From an uncultured Veillonella sp. (GTDB lineage: Bacteria > Bacillota > Negativicutes > Veillonellales > Veillonellaceae), in assembly GCA_900757715.1 (NCBI GenBank), contig CAAEOZ010000001.1, forward strand, positions 1 to 10,381: 10,381 bases of DNA, read 5' to 3'. Position numbers and translations under genes: made by a program. The notes under the pieces were generated by a model. That model was not told where the DNA came from and did no database searches. It was given only the letters and a program-made list of their open reading frames with translations. Within the stretch, counting starts at the first letter, position 1. Each line of letters starts with the position of its first letter. Below, one piece after another: positions 1 through 6,294 of the stretch.

Positions 1-23
1 CTTTTTTCTTAGAAATATAGAAA

Positions 24-65
24 AAAAGCTGTTAGTTGATCATATAAAATCAACTAACAGCTTTT
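24..65. terminator. Bidirectional intrinsic terminator
   Basis: A perfect 17-bp inverted repeat (24-40 with 49-65) encloses an 8-nt AT-rich loop. On the minus strand the stem runs directly into seven T residues (complement of 21-27), so it should end transcription of the exported-protein gene whose stop is at 103-105. On the plus strand it is followed by TTTT, so it can also stop transcription entering from the left. Such bidirectional hairpins usually sit between convergent genes. Confidence 0.85.
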
Positions 66-73
66 CTAGTGTT

Positions 74-99
74 AAGGGGCTGTTTTGTTACAGCCCCTT
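74..99 (+). terminator. Second hairpin, polarity favours plus-strand transcripts
   Basis: A 10-bp GC-rich stem (74-83 with 90-99, core GGGGCTG/CAGCCCC) with a 6-nt loop. On the plus strand it is followed by a T-rich tail (CTTCTTTTA), the form of an intrinsic terminator. On the minus strand there is no T tract. It lies just downstream of the stop codon of the minus-strand gene. The best reading is a terminator for a plus-strand gene ending left of the window, next to the bidirectional hairpin at 24-65. Confidence 0.6.
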
Positions 100-102
100 C
101 TT

Positions 103-675
103 TTACTTCATAGTAGGGAAATTCTGTTGTTCATATTGTTCTAGATATGCTGGTAAATTACTTGTATCTTCATTGTAATTAAAGATAGTCTTGATGCGAT
201 AGCCTTCTTGAGTGATGATGATATCAATAGAGGATGGTACTTCTTGACCATTCTGTTGCAAGTGATTAACTAATTCTTGCAAGGCCTCTGTTTGATGTAA
301 AGAACCGGCCATATATTTACCCTTGGATAGACCTGTATTTCTAATGACTTGGCCATTGTATACTTGACCTCTATTATCTTTGTAATAAAAGCGTACAGCA
401 TCCTTATCTCCCGTAGGAACTGCTTTAATATAAATGATCTTCCAATTCTTTTTAATCATCACTTTTGTAGCTTCTGCTAAAGTATTAGACAAACGTCGTG
501 TTTCTTTATTTGTTGATTTAGAAACACCATTAACCTGTTGAATTTCATCATTCATAGGCATATCAATAGGTGCCACTACTGGATCTTGTTCTACCTTTTT
601 TGCATCTGCAGGCTGAACCGCGAACATACCAACAACCGCCATTACAGCTAATGCGGTAAGAGCAATTTTTTTCAT
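103..675 (-). CDS. Exported small protein, faintly YezG-like
   Basis: Predicted 190-residue exported protein of unknown function. Residues 1-25 form a textbook signal peptide: Lys-Lys at 2-3, a hydrophobic core at 4-20, and a type I signal peptidase site after Ala-Asp-Ala at 23-25. The mature part starts with a polar linker (26-60), then a helix-rich, beta-rich domain. From memory, residues 65-180 recall the YezG/DUF600 immunity-protein fold: a W-K-I-I-Y segment at 78-82, an R-F-Y-Y strand at 95-98, the N-G-Q-E turn at 142-145, a strand at 149-155, then a hydrophobic/Tyr strand at 159-168. Homology is not proven; classic YezG proteins are cytosolic. The start is supported by an AAGGAG-type ribosome site just upstream and a near-consensus promoter. 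It appears monocistronic, with its own promoter and terminator. Confidence 0.85.
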   Translation of the reverse strand: MKKIALTALAVMAVVGMFAVQPADAKKVEQDPVVAPIDMPMNDEIQQVNGVSKSTNKETRRLSNTLAEATKVMIKKNWKIIYIKAVPTGDKDAVRFYYKDNRGQVYNGQVIRNTGLSKGKYMAGSLHQTEALQELVNHLQQNGQEVPSSIDIIITQEGYRIKTIFNYNEDTSNLPAYLEQYEQQNFPTMK

Positions 676-733
676 TCCATCTCTCCTTAGTTAGGATACA
701 TCAAAACAAATTATATTTTATACAACATATTCT

Positions 734-762
734 ATTATATTCATTAAACAGTTTAATATCAA
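734..762 (-). promoter_or_regulatory. Sigma-A promoter of the exported-protein gene
   Basis: On the minus strand, TTGATA (757-762, five of six to the -35 consensus) and a perfect TATAAT (734-739) are separated by 17 bp. Transcription would begin near 727, giving a leader of about 50 nt to the ATG at 675. The spacing and matches are as good as a housekeeping promoter gets, so constitutive transcription is expected. Confidence 0.85.
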
Positions 763-769
763 GTCATAC

Positions 770-817
770 TTAATTTTTAGGACTGACACTATTAATGATT
801 TGGTTCCATTGCAACAT
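770..817 (-). CDS. Possible 15-codon leader ORF
   Basis: Minus-strand ORF of 15 codons (MLQWNQIINSVSPKN) with a strong Shine-Dalgarno (AGAGGTG, complement 823-829) five bases before the ATG. A possible -10 (TATACT, 839-844) lies upstream, but no good -35 was seen. The start codon falls inside a hairpin (802-823, 8-bp stem with one G-U pair), which could limit initiation. It ends upstream of the TTGATA/TATAAT promoter of the exported-protein gene, so it is not obviously part of that mRNA. It could equally be chance. No family recognised. Confidence 0.2.
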   Translation of the reverse strand: MLQWNQIINSVSPKN

Positions 818-870
818 AGAACCACCTCTCTTATGTATAGTATAACTAAATCTCTAACCTAATAAAAGAA

Positions 871-925
871 AAGGCTTCTACATGGCTCAACAAGATACAT
901 CTTATTGAGCAATAATAGAAGCCTT
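871..925 (-). terminator. Terminator of the cation transporter gene
   Basis: A long two-part hairpin: outer stem 871-880 with 916-925 (AAGGCTTCTA/TAGAAGCCTT) and inner stem 885-896 with 899-910. The inner stem has one mismatch that becomes a G-U wobble only in the minus-strand RNA. The minus strand continues into a T-rich tail (TTCTTTTATT). It begins 13 nt after the transporter stop codon. Both points argue that it serves the minus-strand gene. Confidence 0.85.
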
Positions 926-938
926 CATTTTTATATTA

Positions 939-2063
939 TTAGTTACTAAAATCCGTATCCACAATAGCGAATTGTGTATAGTCAGGGTAACGTTTTTGCA
1001 TTTCTGCCTTAATTTTTTCCAATGTGCCATGCGGATCTTCTTCGTCAAAATCAAAGATAATATCGTAATAGATAACCTTCTTTTCTTCTTGTACATAAAA
1101 GGCATGTATTTGTACTACATGTGTATATAGGCTGACAACTTGGTCAAGAGCTTGTCTGATTCCAAGCACTTCTAGACTTGGTTGGTTTTCAGCGTATACG
1201 CCAACGGTCATATTGATGCCAAATTTTTTATAAAGATGAACGGCGATGCCTTTTGTTAGGGGATGAACTTCTGCCATGGTCATCGTATCTGGTACAGAAA
1301 TATGAACGGAACCAATTGTTTCTCCTGGACCATAGCTATTTAATACCAAATCATATACGCCCCCCACATATGGATGTTGAGCGATAGTTTCTTTAATCTC
1401 ACGGATTAGATTATCATCAGCCCGAATGCCAAGCAAATGGTTATACATTTCGCGCAAAATATCATACGCTGCTTTCAAAATCAAAGCAGAGATAGCCGCA
1501 CCCACATAACCTTGAATATCAAAGTTAAAAAAGTATACTAGACCTGCAGATATCAATGTAGCAAAGGTAATTACCGCATCAAAAAGAGCATCTATACCAG
1601 ATGCTACGAGTGCATCGGATTTATATTTTTCACCTTGTGCCTTGATATAACGGCCCATCACTACTTTCACCACGATGGCAACAGCGATGATGGCAAGACC
1701 TGGAATATCGAAGGTAGATACCTCAGGGTGGATTATTTTTTCCACAGATTCCTTAAGGGATCCAATACCAGCACCAAGAATGATAAAAGCTATAGCCATG
1801 GTAGTCATATATTCTATACGACCATGACCAAATGGATGCTCCTTGTCAGCCCCTTTGGCAGCTAATTTCGTGCCTACAATGGTCAATACAGAGGACAACA
1901 CGTCGGTTAAATTATTTACCGCATCAAGGATGATAGCGATAGAATTAGACGCAAGGCCCACAATCATTTTAAAGATAACGAGAACAATATTGCCTATAAT
2001 GCCTTTTATACTAGCAAGCGTAATCCCCCGATTACGTGCTGCACTATTTTCTTGTAAAATCAT
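939..2063 (-). CDS. Cation diffusion facilitator transporter, possible Mn/Fe exporter
   Basis: Inner-membrane metal/proton antiporter of the cation diffusion facilitator (CDF) family, 374 residues. About six transmembrane helices lie roughly at 14-36, 41-65, 86-103, 120-136, 151-172 and 176-200. The family loop signature D-K-E-H-P-F-G-H-G-R-I-E is at 73-84. In the membrane metal site, helix 2 carries Asn50 and Asp54 (with Asp47 nearby) and helix 5 carries Asp158 and Asp162. This N-D-D-D arrangement lacks the His of zinc CDFs such as YiiP and matches that described for manganese exporters such as pneumococcal MntE. Mn2+ (or Fe2+) export is therefore my inference. The cytosolic dimerisation domain occupies about 205-285. 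About 85 further residues follow, with an acidic stretch (D-F-D-E-E-D), perhaps a second ferredoxin-like lobe. The ATG follows AAGAGGTG. The gene is transcribed alone. Confidence 0.93.
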   Translation of the reverse strand: MILQENSAARNRGITLASIKGIIGNIVLVIFKMIVGLASNSIAIILDAVNNLTDVLSSVLTIVGTKLAAKGADKEHPFGHGRIEYMTTMAIAFIILGAGIGSLKESVEKIIHPEVSTFDIPGLAIIAVAIVVKVVMGRYIKAQGEKYKSDALVASGIDALFDAVITFATLISAGLVYFFNFDIQGYVGAAISALILKAAYDILREMYNHLLGIRADDNLIREIKETIAQHPYVGGVYDLVLNSYGPGETIGSVHISVPDTMTMAEVHPLTKGIAVHLYKKFGINMTVGVYAENQPSLEVLGIRQALDQVVSLYTHVVQIHAFYVQEEKKVIYYDIIFDFDEEDPHGTLEKIKAEMQKRYPDYTQFAIVDTDFSN

Positions 2064-2067
2064 ACTA

Positions 2068-2075
2068 CACCTCTT
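2068..2075 (-). promoter_or_regulatory. Ribosome binding site of the CDF gene
   Basis: AAGAGGTG on the minus strand, four bases before the ATG at 2061-2063. It supports this start; no competing upstream start with a better site was seen. Confidence 0.7.
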
Positions 2076-2128
2076 ACATTCTGATTCACAGTTCTTAAAT
2101 TGAACTATATCGATTTACTCCTATTTCT

Positions 2129-2157
2129 ATTATAGCTTATCGATTATCATTTGTCAT
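2129..2157 (-). promoter_or_regulatory. Promoter of the CDF gene with a Fur-like half-site in the spacer
   Basis: Minus-strand ATGACA (2152-2157, five of six to TTGACA) and perfect TATAAT (2129-2134) with a 17-bp spacer. The spacer contains TGATAAT (complement 2143-2149), a perfect left half of the Fur/PerR 7-1-7 box TGATAAT-N-ATTATCA. The right half does not match. A metal-sensing repressor bound here would cover the promoter, but that is inference. Confidence 0.7.
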
Positions 2158-2202
2158 TATTTTTCTTGAAAAATATTTTTAAACATATTGATTTTACTAA
2201 GT

Positions 2203-2217
2203 TATCAATAATTCTCA
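2203..2217. promoter_or_regulatory. Candidate Fur/PerR-family operator
   Basis: TATCAATAATTCTCA matches TGANAATNATTNTCA at 10 of 12 fixed positions; only positions 2 and 3 differ. It lies about 45 bp upstream of the -35 element of the CDF gene, in a 259-bp spacer with no gene. The position suits an upstream regulator or an additional promoter rather than simple blockage. In AT-rich DNA such partial matches can occur by chance. Confidence 0.35.
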
Positions 2218-2240
2218 TTTCTCAATTAGAATTTTGATGT

Positions 2241-2256
2241 ATTGTGACTTCACAAT
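2241..2256. repeat. Perfect 7-2-7 palindrome downstream of the pseudouridine synthase gene
   Basis: ATTGTGA-CT-TCACAAT is a perfect inverted repeat 67 bp beyond the stop codon of the operon's last gene. No T tract follows it on the minus strand, so it is a poor terminator. It could be a protein-binding site or a weak 3' end structure. No other terminator was seen in 2257-2322, so where the operon transcript ends is unclear. Confidence 0.4.
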
Positions 2257-2322
2257 GTATAGTACAAACCTATTATTAACAAACTAGTATTTTGTATTAC
2301 GTAACGAGTTGACCAGATCAGA

Positions 2323-3441
2323 TTATGCCGTAACCGTAATACGCTCTCCTGTGCGCATGTGTGTAAATACTACTTTTTGAGCGCGCAATCGAAATGGCTG
2401 TCCCGTAGGTTGTGCACCGTATAATGTATCCCCTACAAGAGGATGCCCTATATGGCTGAAAGATACTCGAATTTGATGTGTTTTTCCCGTGTACAAACGA
2501 ACTAAAACCTTAGTATATCCACATGTATTGGACTTATACACAGTTTTGTCCACATTTGAATTATTTTTATCCACATCTACTAATTCTATATCCACATTTT
2601 TTGATCCTATATCCACAGAACCTACAGACTTATTCACAGAGTTATCCACAGGCCGGGAAGAATGTCTACATAGGACGGAAAAATCTGTACGCGTCTCTTT
2701 GCCCTTTGTATTTACTTCGTAATGAATACCATCAGCACTGCGTTCCATAGGGAATACTAAAGTACCCTCATCAGCTTCTACAATGCCTTCTACAGTAGCC
2801 ATATACCACTTTTCAAAGGTATTATCATCCATTTGCTGTTGATAAAGACTTTGAGCTAACCCACTTTTTGCAATGACAATGCAGCCCGTCGTATCTCTAT
2901 CTAGACGGTTCAAGAAACGTACCTTTCGCTTGATACCATGGTCTTTAAAATAGTGCGCCACCCCATTGGCAAGGGATACTTGTTCTTTAGAGTTCACCGT
3001 CACACCACTTGGCTTATCCACAATAAGGAGATCATGGTCTTCGTATAGAACATGTAAGTCCATTTCGATAGGGTCGTGATCTATTTTTTCCTTTGCCATA
3101 GCAATCCAAATCTCGTCGCCTTCGGAGATTGTATCTTTTGGCATAGCCTTATGTCCATTAATGTGGACTAATTTCTCTTCAAAGAGCTTAACTAAGGACT
3201 TTCGAGGATATTTAGTATCTAACACTTCACCAAGTGAAATATCACATGCTTTGCCAGTATGTTCTAGATCACGACTTGACATGTCTTGATTGCTACTCGA
3301 TATATCTCGACTGCTACTAGATACGTCTTGACCATTACCAACTAGCTTTTGTTTAGCATTTTTCTCGCTAAGCACAGCTTCTATATCTATAGCGGTCACG
3401 GTCCACAGAATATCGTCAGGACGATGTGTTTTTCGCGCCAT
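2323..3441 (-). CDS. RluA-family RNA pseudouridine synthase with two repeat insertions
   Basis: Isomerises specific uridines of rRNA or tRNA to pseudouridine in the cytosol. The catalytic motif N-R-L-D-R-D-T-T-G is at 178-186, with Asp181 as the nucleophile. The V-D-K-P-S-G motif is at 141-146 and the C-terminal core T-G-K-T-H-Q-I-R to G-H-P-L-V-G-D at 318-338. An S4-like RNA-binding segment lies about 72-113. At 372 residues it is longer than usual because of two low-complexity insertions: residues 37-62 (imperfect heptads of the type Q/R-D-hydrophobic-S-S-S) and 261-308 (recurring Val-Asp). Both fall outside the catalytic core, so activity is probably intact. The second encodes the DnaA-box-like array. 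The exact target (RluA, RluC, RluD or TruC type) cannot be told. The ATG overlaps the helicase stop (TAATG) and has an AAAGGAG ribosome site inside the helicase gene, indicating translational coupling. Confidence 0.93.
   Translation of the reverse strand: MARKTHRPDDILWTVTAIDIEAVLSEKNAKQKLVGNGQDVSSSSRDISSSNQDMSSRDLEHTGKACDISLGEVLDTKYPRKSLVKLFEEKLVHINGHKAMPKDTISEGDEIWIAMAKEKIDHDPIEMDLHVLYEDHDLLIVDKPSGVTVNSKEQVSLANGVAHYFKDHGIKRKVRFLNRLDRDTTGCIVIAKSGLAQSLYQQQMDDNTFEKWYMATVEGIVEADEGTLVFPMERSADGIHYEVNTKGKETRTDFSVLCRHSSRPVDNSVNKSVGSVDIGSKNVDIELVDVDKNNSNVDKTVYKSNTCGYTKVLVRLYTGKTHQIRVSFSHIGHPLVGDTLYGAQPTGQPFRLRAQKVVFTHMRTGERITVTA
2515..2650. repeat. Intragenic array of eight DnaA-box-like 9-mers
   Basis: Plus-strand 9-mers start at 2515, 2534, 2546, 2567, 2588, 2609, 2630 and 2642, all in the same orientation. 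Four match TTATNCACA exactly: 2534 (A), 2567 (C), 2630 (T) and 2642 (C). The others differ by one base: ATATCCACA at 2515, 2588 and 2609, and TTGTCCACA at 2546. Start-to-start distances are 19, 12, 21, 21, 21, 21 and 12. Twenty-one bp is two helical turns, so consecutive sites would face the same side of the helix. The array lies within the coding sequence of a loop insertion of the pseudouridine synthase. DnaA binding is inference from the motif. Confidence 0.7.
3278..3332 (-). repeat. 21-bp tandem repeat near the 5' end of the pseudouridine synthase gene
   Basis: Two adjacent 21-bp units (3291-3311 and 3312-3332) agree at 17 of 21 positions. A third, diverged part precedes them. Each carries a palindromic or near-palindromic octamer: GACATGTC at 3278, GATATATC at 3299 and GATACGTC at 3320, exactly 21 bp apart. 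In protein this gives Ser-rich heptads with a recurring Asp (residues 37-59). Likely a slippage-born disordered insertion. Confidence 0.7.
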
Positions 3442-6029
3442 TAGTATCTCCTTTCTACGAGTTCAGGATCTCGTGGCATATAGTTGAGTAACGAGCTTGG
3501 TTGAACGGCTCGACCTCTCATATTCGTCTGTTCAAAGGTAATGGTCAATTCTTGTTTAGGTCGAGTGATGGCCACATAGAACAAGCGCTTTTCTTCGTCT
3601 TCACGACCTTCTGCAATAGCAAACGGACTTGGAAACGTACCTTCGTTGAGTCCTGCTAAAAATACGTAATCGAACTCACTGCCCTTTGCTTGGTGAATGG
3701 TAATGATAGGAATGCGGTCTTCGTTTCGCACCTGTTGTGCGGGCTCGCCCGCCGTGAGGGCTGCGAGCTGCAAAATTTGATTTAACCGCGCCAGTCCTGC
3801 AGGCCCTTCATAAGCCGCATCTAGTTTTTCCATGATGCGATATAAATCACGTATATGCTCTACTTTAGCCGCTTCTCCATGAGATTTGTAGTATTCTAGA
3901 ACCCCCATTTGATTCATGATGTACGCCAATAATTTCGTTGGCATCTCCGTATAGGCTTTTCTACGCAAGGTCGCCATTTGAGATGCGATATTGGTGAAAG
4001 CTGCCTTATATTTGTTAATAGCTACCATACGTCCCGTTGTAGTAGGCACGATATTTTCTTTCACCGCATAGATTAAAAGCTGTGCAGTTGCTAAGATATC
4101 GTCCATCGCATTATGAGTCGGGACGTGGTTTATAGGGAATGTAGACGCCAGAAAACCCAATTTATGATTTGGCAAATTAGGATAAAAACGACGATAAATA
4201 TCAAGTGTATCATAGACAGCCTTGAACTCGGGATTACCTAAATTATGACGCGCCAATTCATTCGTAAAGATGCTTACATCATAGTTTACATTATGACCTA
4301 CAATAATAGCATTCTTGGAGAATTTCTTAAAGGCTTGTAACACTATAGCTGGCTCTTCGCCGTGCTCTTGTAAATACGCATCGGAGAAACCGTGTACCTC
4401 TTCGGATTGACCAACAGATACCCCAGGATTGATAAAGCGTTCAAAGGTCTCTAAGACCTGTCCATTTTCATCGATGCGGATGGCCGCAATTTGAATGATG
4501 CGGTCTTGAGCCGTATCTGTGCCGGTGCTCTCCACGTCATAAACAACTACTTCATGCTGTTCGAGCCCACTTATGAGCTTTGCATAAGGCTCCGCCTCAA
4601 AAATAGGCATATCCATGAAGTCCGTCAATTTTAAACCGACTTCCCGTGTTTCAGGACTTTCAATTGCGGCGATACGAGCGTCACCAATACCAGCAACATA
4701 GCGTTTAATAATGCGCTTCGCACTGACAGAGTCATTAGGATTCATCAACAACTTGAAGTAGGCCATAACATCTTTGATTTCTTGGCGTCTAAAGAATTTG
4801 AACTCGTCGATAATCATGAATTGACGGCGCTCCTCTTCAGGACGCTCACCATTAAGACGTTCAAAGGAGTCACTCAATCGTTGTGCCTTTTTATTATCCC
4901 GCACGAGAACGCCGATATTAGCATCCTTTGGCAAGGCGCAGATAGCTTCGTAGATATATCGGCCCTCAAGGTAGCTATTTTTACAACCTTTAATGAGAAC
5001 AGGCTTACCCTTGCTTTCACTATTGGCACGAGGCAATTCAGTGTAAATAGACCCAACTAGGTCGGGAAACATATTTTGCAAGGTCTTGAAAGCCATCGTA
5101 AAAAGCGTCCAGTTGGAGCGATAGTTTTCATAGAAGATGATTTTTAAAGGCTTGAAATCCACATCAAACTGCTTGAGCAAACGGAATGGATCAGACCCAC
5201 GCCATTCGTAAATTGTTTGGAAATAGTCACCACACAAGAGCACGTGATTATCTTTCCACAGCATTTCGAGAACCTTGTACTCCAGTACGCCCGTATCTTG
5301 CATTTCATCTACAGAGATATAGCTGTAACGACTGCGCCAGCGCTCACGAACTACAGGGTCTTGGAATAGGCGATGAACACCGCAAATGAGATCTGTAAAA
5401 TCTAGACCATGTACAGAGGCTAAGCTTTCATCATAAGCGGCAATCCATTCGTGACCATGATTCAAAAAATCATGAAGCTCACTGTAGAGGACATTGCCAA
5501 AGCTGGAGAATTGCTGCTCAATGGCTTCACGCTGTTCCTTCTGCAAGAATTCGATGGTCCGCTTGTAATCACCTATGAGATCATCAGAATAAAATCCATA
5601 TAAGGAACGATATTCTTTCACCATGGCAATGATGTTGGCAAAGGACATTTCTCGCAATTTACCAGGACGGTACGGTTCAGATAGTTCCTTGCAGTCTTCT
5701 TCGTCAAAGATGGTCACGTCCGTGTACAAGGTTTCGTTGCGCTTTCCCTCTTGTTGGAGAATGAAAAAGCAAAAGCTGTGGAATGTACTAACCTCCACAG
5801 CCTTTGCAGGACTGCCTACGAGCGATTGAATGCGGTCTTTCATCTCATTTGCGGCCTTGTTCGTAAAGGTCATGCACAAGATATTCTCCGCCTTCGCATA
5901 GCCGCCCTCGATGAGGTGAGCCACTCGATAAGCAAGTGTATTCGTTTTTCCCGTCCCAGCGGACGCTAACAAGAGGATGTTCTGTTCCACTTCATCAATA
6001 ACGCGTTGTTGTTCACGATTGATAAGCAT
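3441..6029 (-). CDS. UvrD/PcrA-type helicase with embedded DnaQ-like 3'-5' exonuclease
   Basis: Superfamily 1 DNA helicase, 862 residues, predicted to translocate 3'-5' on single-stranded DNA. Helicase motifs: Walker A A-G-T-G-K-T (24-29), Ia T-F-T-N-K-A-A-N-E-M (54-63), II D-E-M-Q-D-T (241-246), III G-D-Y-F-Q-T-I-Y-E-W-R-G (267-278), IV N-Y-R-S (302-305), V T-I-H-Q-A-K-G (777-783), VI A-I-T-R (820-823). Between the R-Q-E-I-K-D...G-I-G segment (415-449) and motif V sits a complete DEDDh exonuclease of DnaQ type, about 493-655: Exo I Asp498/Glu500, Exo II G-H-N-x-x-Y-D (Asp584), Exo III His639/Asp644. All catalytic residues of both enzymes are present. The insertion falls in the region equivalent to subdomain 2B, which regulates unwinding in PcrA/UvrD/Rep. 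A combined unwinding and 3'-end resection role in repair is inference. The ATG follows AGGAGGT. It lies 12 nt after bofA and overlaps the next gene by 1 nt. Confidence 0.93.
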   Translation of the reverse strand: MLINREQQRVIDEVEQNILLLASAGTGKTNTLAYRVAHLIEGGYAKAENILCMTFTNKAANEMKDRIQSLVGSPAKAVEVSTFHSFCFFILQQEGKRNETLYTDVTIFDEEDCKELSEPYRPGKLREMSFANIIAMVKEYRSLYGFYSDDLIGDYKRTIEFLQKEQREAIEQQFSSFGNVLYSELHDFLNHGHEWIAAYDESLASVHGLDFTDLICGVHRLFQDPVVRERWRSRYSYISVDEMQDTGVLEYKVLEMLWKDNHVLLCGDYFQTIYEWRGSDPFRLLKQFDVDFKPLKIIFYENYRSNWTLFTMAFKTLQNMFPDLVGSIYTELPRANSESKGKPVLIKGCKNSYLEGRYIYEAICALPKDANIGVLVRDNKKAQRLSDSFERLNGERPEEERRQFMIIDEFKFFRRQEIKDVMAYFKLLMNPNDSVSAKRIIKRYVAGIGDARIAAIESPETREVGLKLTDFMDMPIFEAEPYAKLISGLEQHEVVVYDVESTGTDTAQDRIIQIAAIRIDENGQVLETFERFINPGVSVGQSEEVHGFSDAYLQEHGEEPAIVLQAFKKFSKNAIIVGHNVNYDVSIFTNELARHNLGNPEFKAVYDTLDIYRRFYPNLPNHKLGFLASTFPINHVPTHNAMDDILATAQLLIYAVKENIVPTTTGRMVAINKYKAAFTNIASQMATLRRKAYTEMPTKLLAYIMNQMGVLEYYKSHGEAAKVEHIRDLYRIMEKLDAAYEGPAGLARLNQILQLAALTAGEPAQQVRNEDRIPIITIHQAKGSEFDYVFLAGLNEGTFPSPFAIAEGREDEEKRLFYVAITRPKQELTITFEQTNMRGRAVQPSSLLNYMPRDPELVERRY

Positions 6030-6041
6030 AAAGACCTCCTG

Positions 6042-6293
6042 TTATAAAATGCCGTAATATATAGCAGCTAAAACCATAGGAATAGGACCTAAAATTGCTG
6101 TTAATGCCCAAATACCAACTCCAATATCCATTGGAATCTCCAGTATATGAACACATACCCAGTAGGTTAAAACCCCAGTTACAACATTCATAGCCACCCG
6201 TTTAATGGTGAAAAATGCTACCTTGAAAGCAATGTAGGCTACAGCAACGGAAATAACCGCCGATATAATCGGTGATGCTAATAAAGCTCCCAT
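6042..6293 (-). CDS. bofA: BofA-like membrane protein (pro-sigma-K processing inhibitor family)
   Basis: Small 83-residue integral membrane protein with two or three hydrophobic helices (about 5-30, 33-52, 56-82) and a C-terminal segment (G-V-G-I-W-A-L-T-A-I-L-G-P-I-P) resembling the conserved end of BofA. In Bacillus, BofA holds the SpoIVFB protease inactive in the forespore outer membrane until sigma-K is needed. The position directly after recR is the Bacillus arrangement. Nothing in this window shows sporulation; if the host is a non-sporulating Negativicute, the protein must be a relic or do something else. The ATG comes one base after the recR stop, with an AAAGGA ribosome site inside recR, so it is coupled to it. 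Family assignment rests on context and hydrophobic pattern. Confidence 0.8.
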   Translation of the reverse strand: MGALLASPIISAVISVAVAYIAFKVAFFTIKRVAMNVVTGVLTYWVCVHILEIPMDIGVGIWALTAILGPIPMVLAAIYYGIL

Positions 6294-6294
6294 A

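Noticed and set aside
1738..1746. TTTTCCACA, another DnaA-box match in the CDF gene
   Set aside because: Single isolated match to a degenerate 9-mer, expected by chance in a window of this size.
2241..2256. TGTGA...TCACA palindrome as a CRP/FNR-type site
   Set aside because: The half-sites are 2 bp apart, not the 6 bp needed by CRP, and no gene starts next to it.
3014..3022. Perfect TTATCCACA in the pseudouridine synthase gene outside the array
   Set aside because: It encodes the conserved Val-Asp-Lys-Pro motif of the family, so coding constraint explains it.
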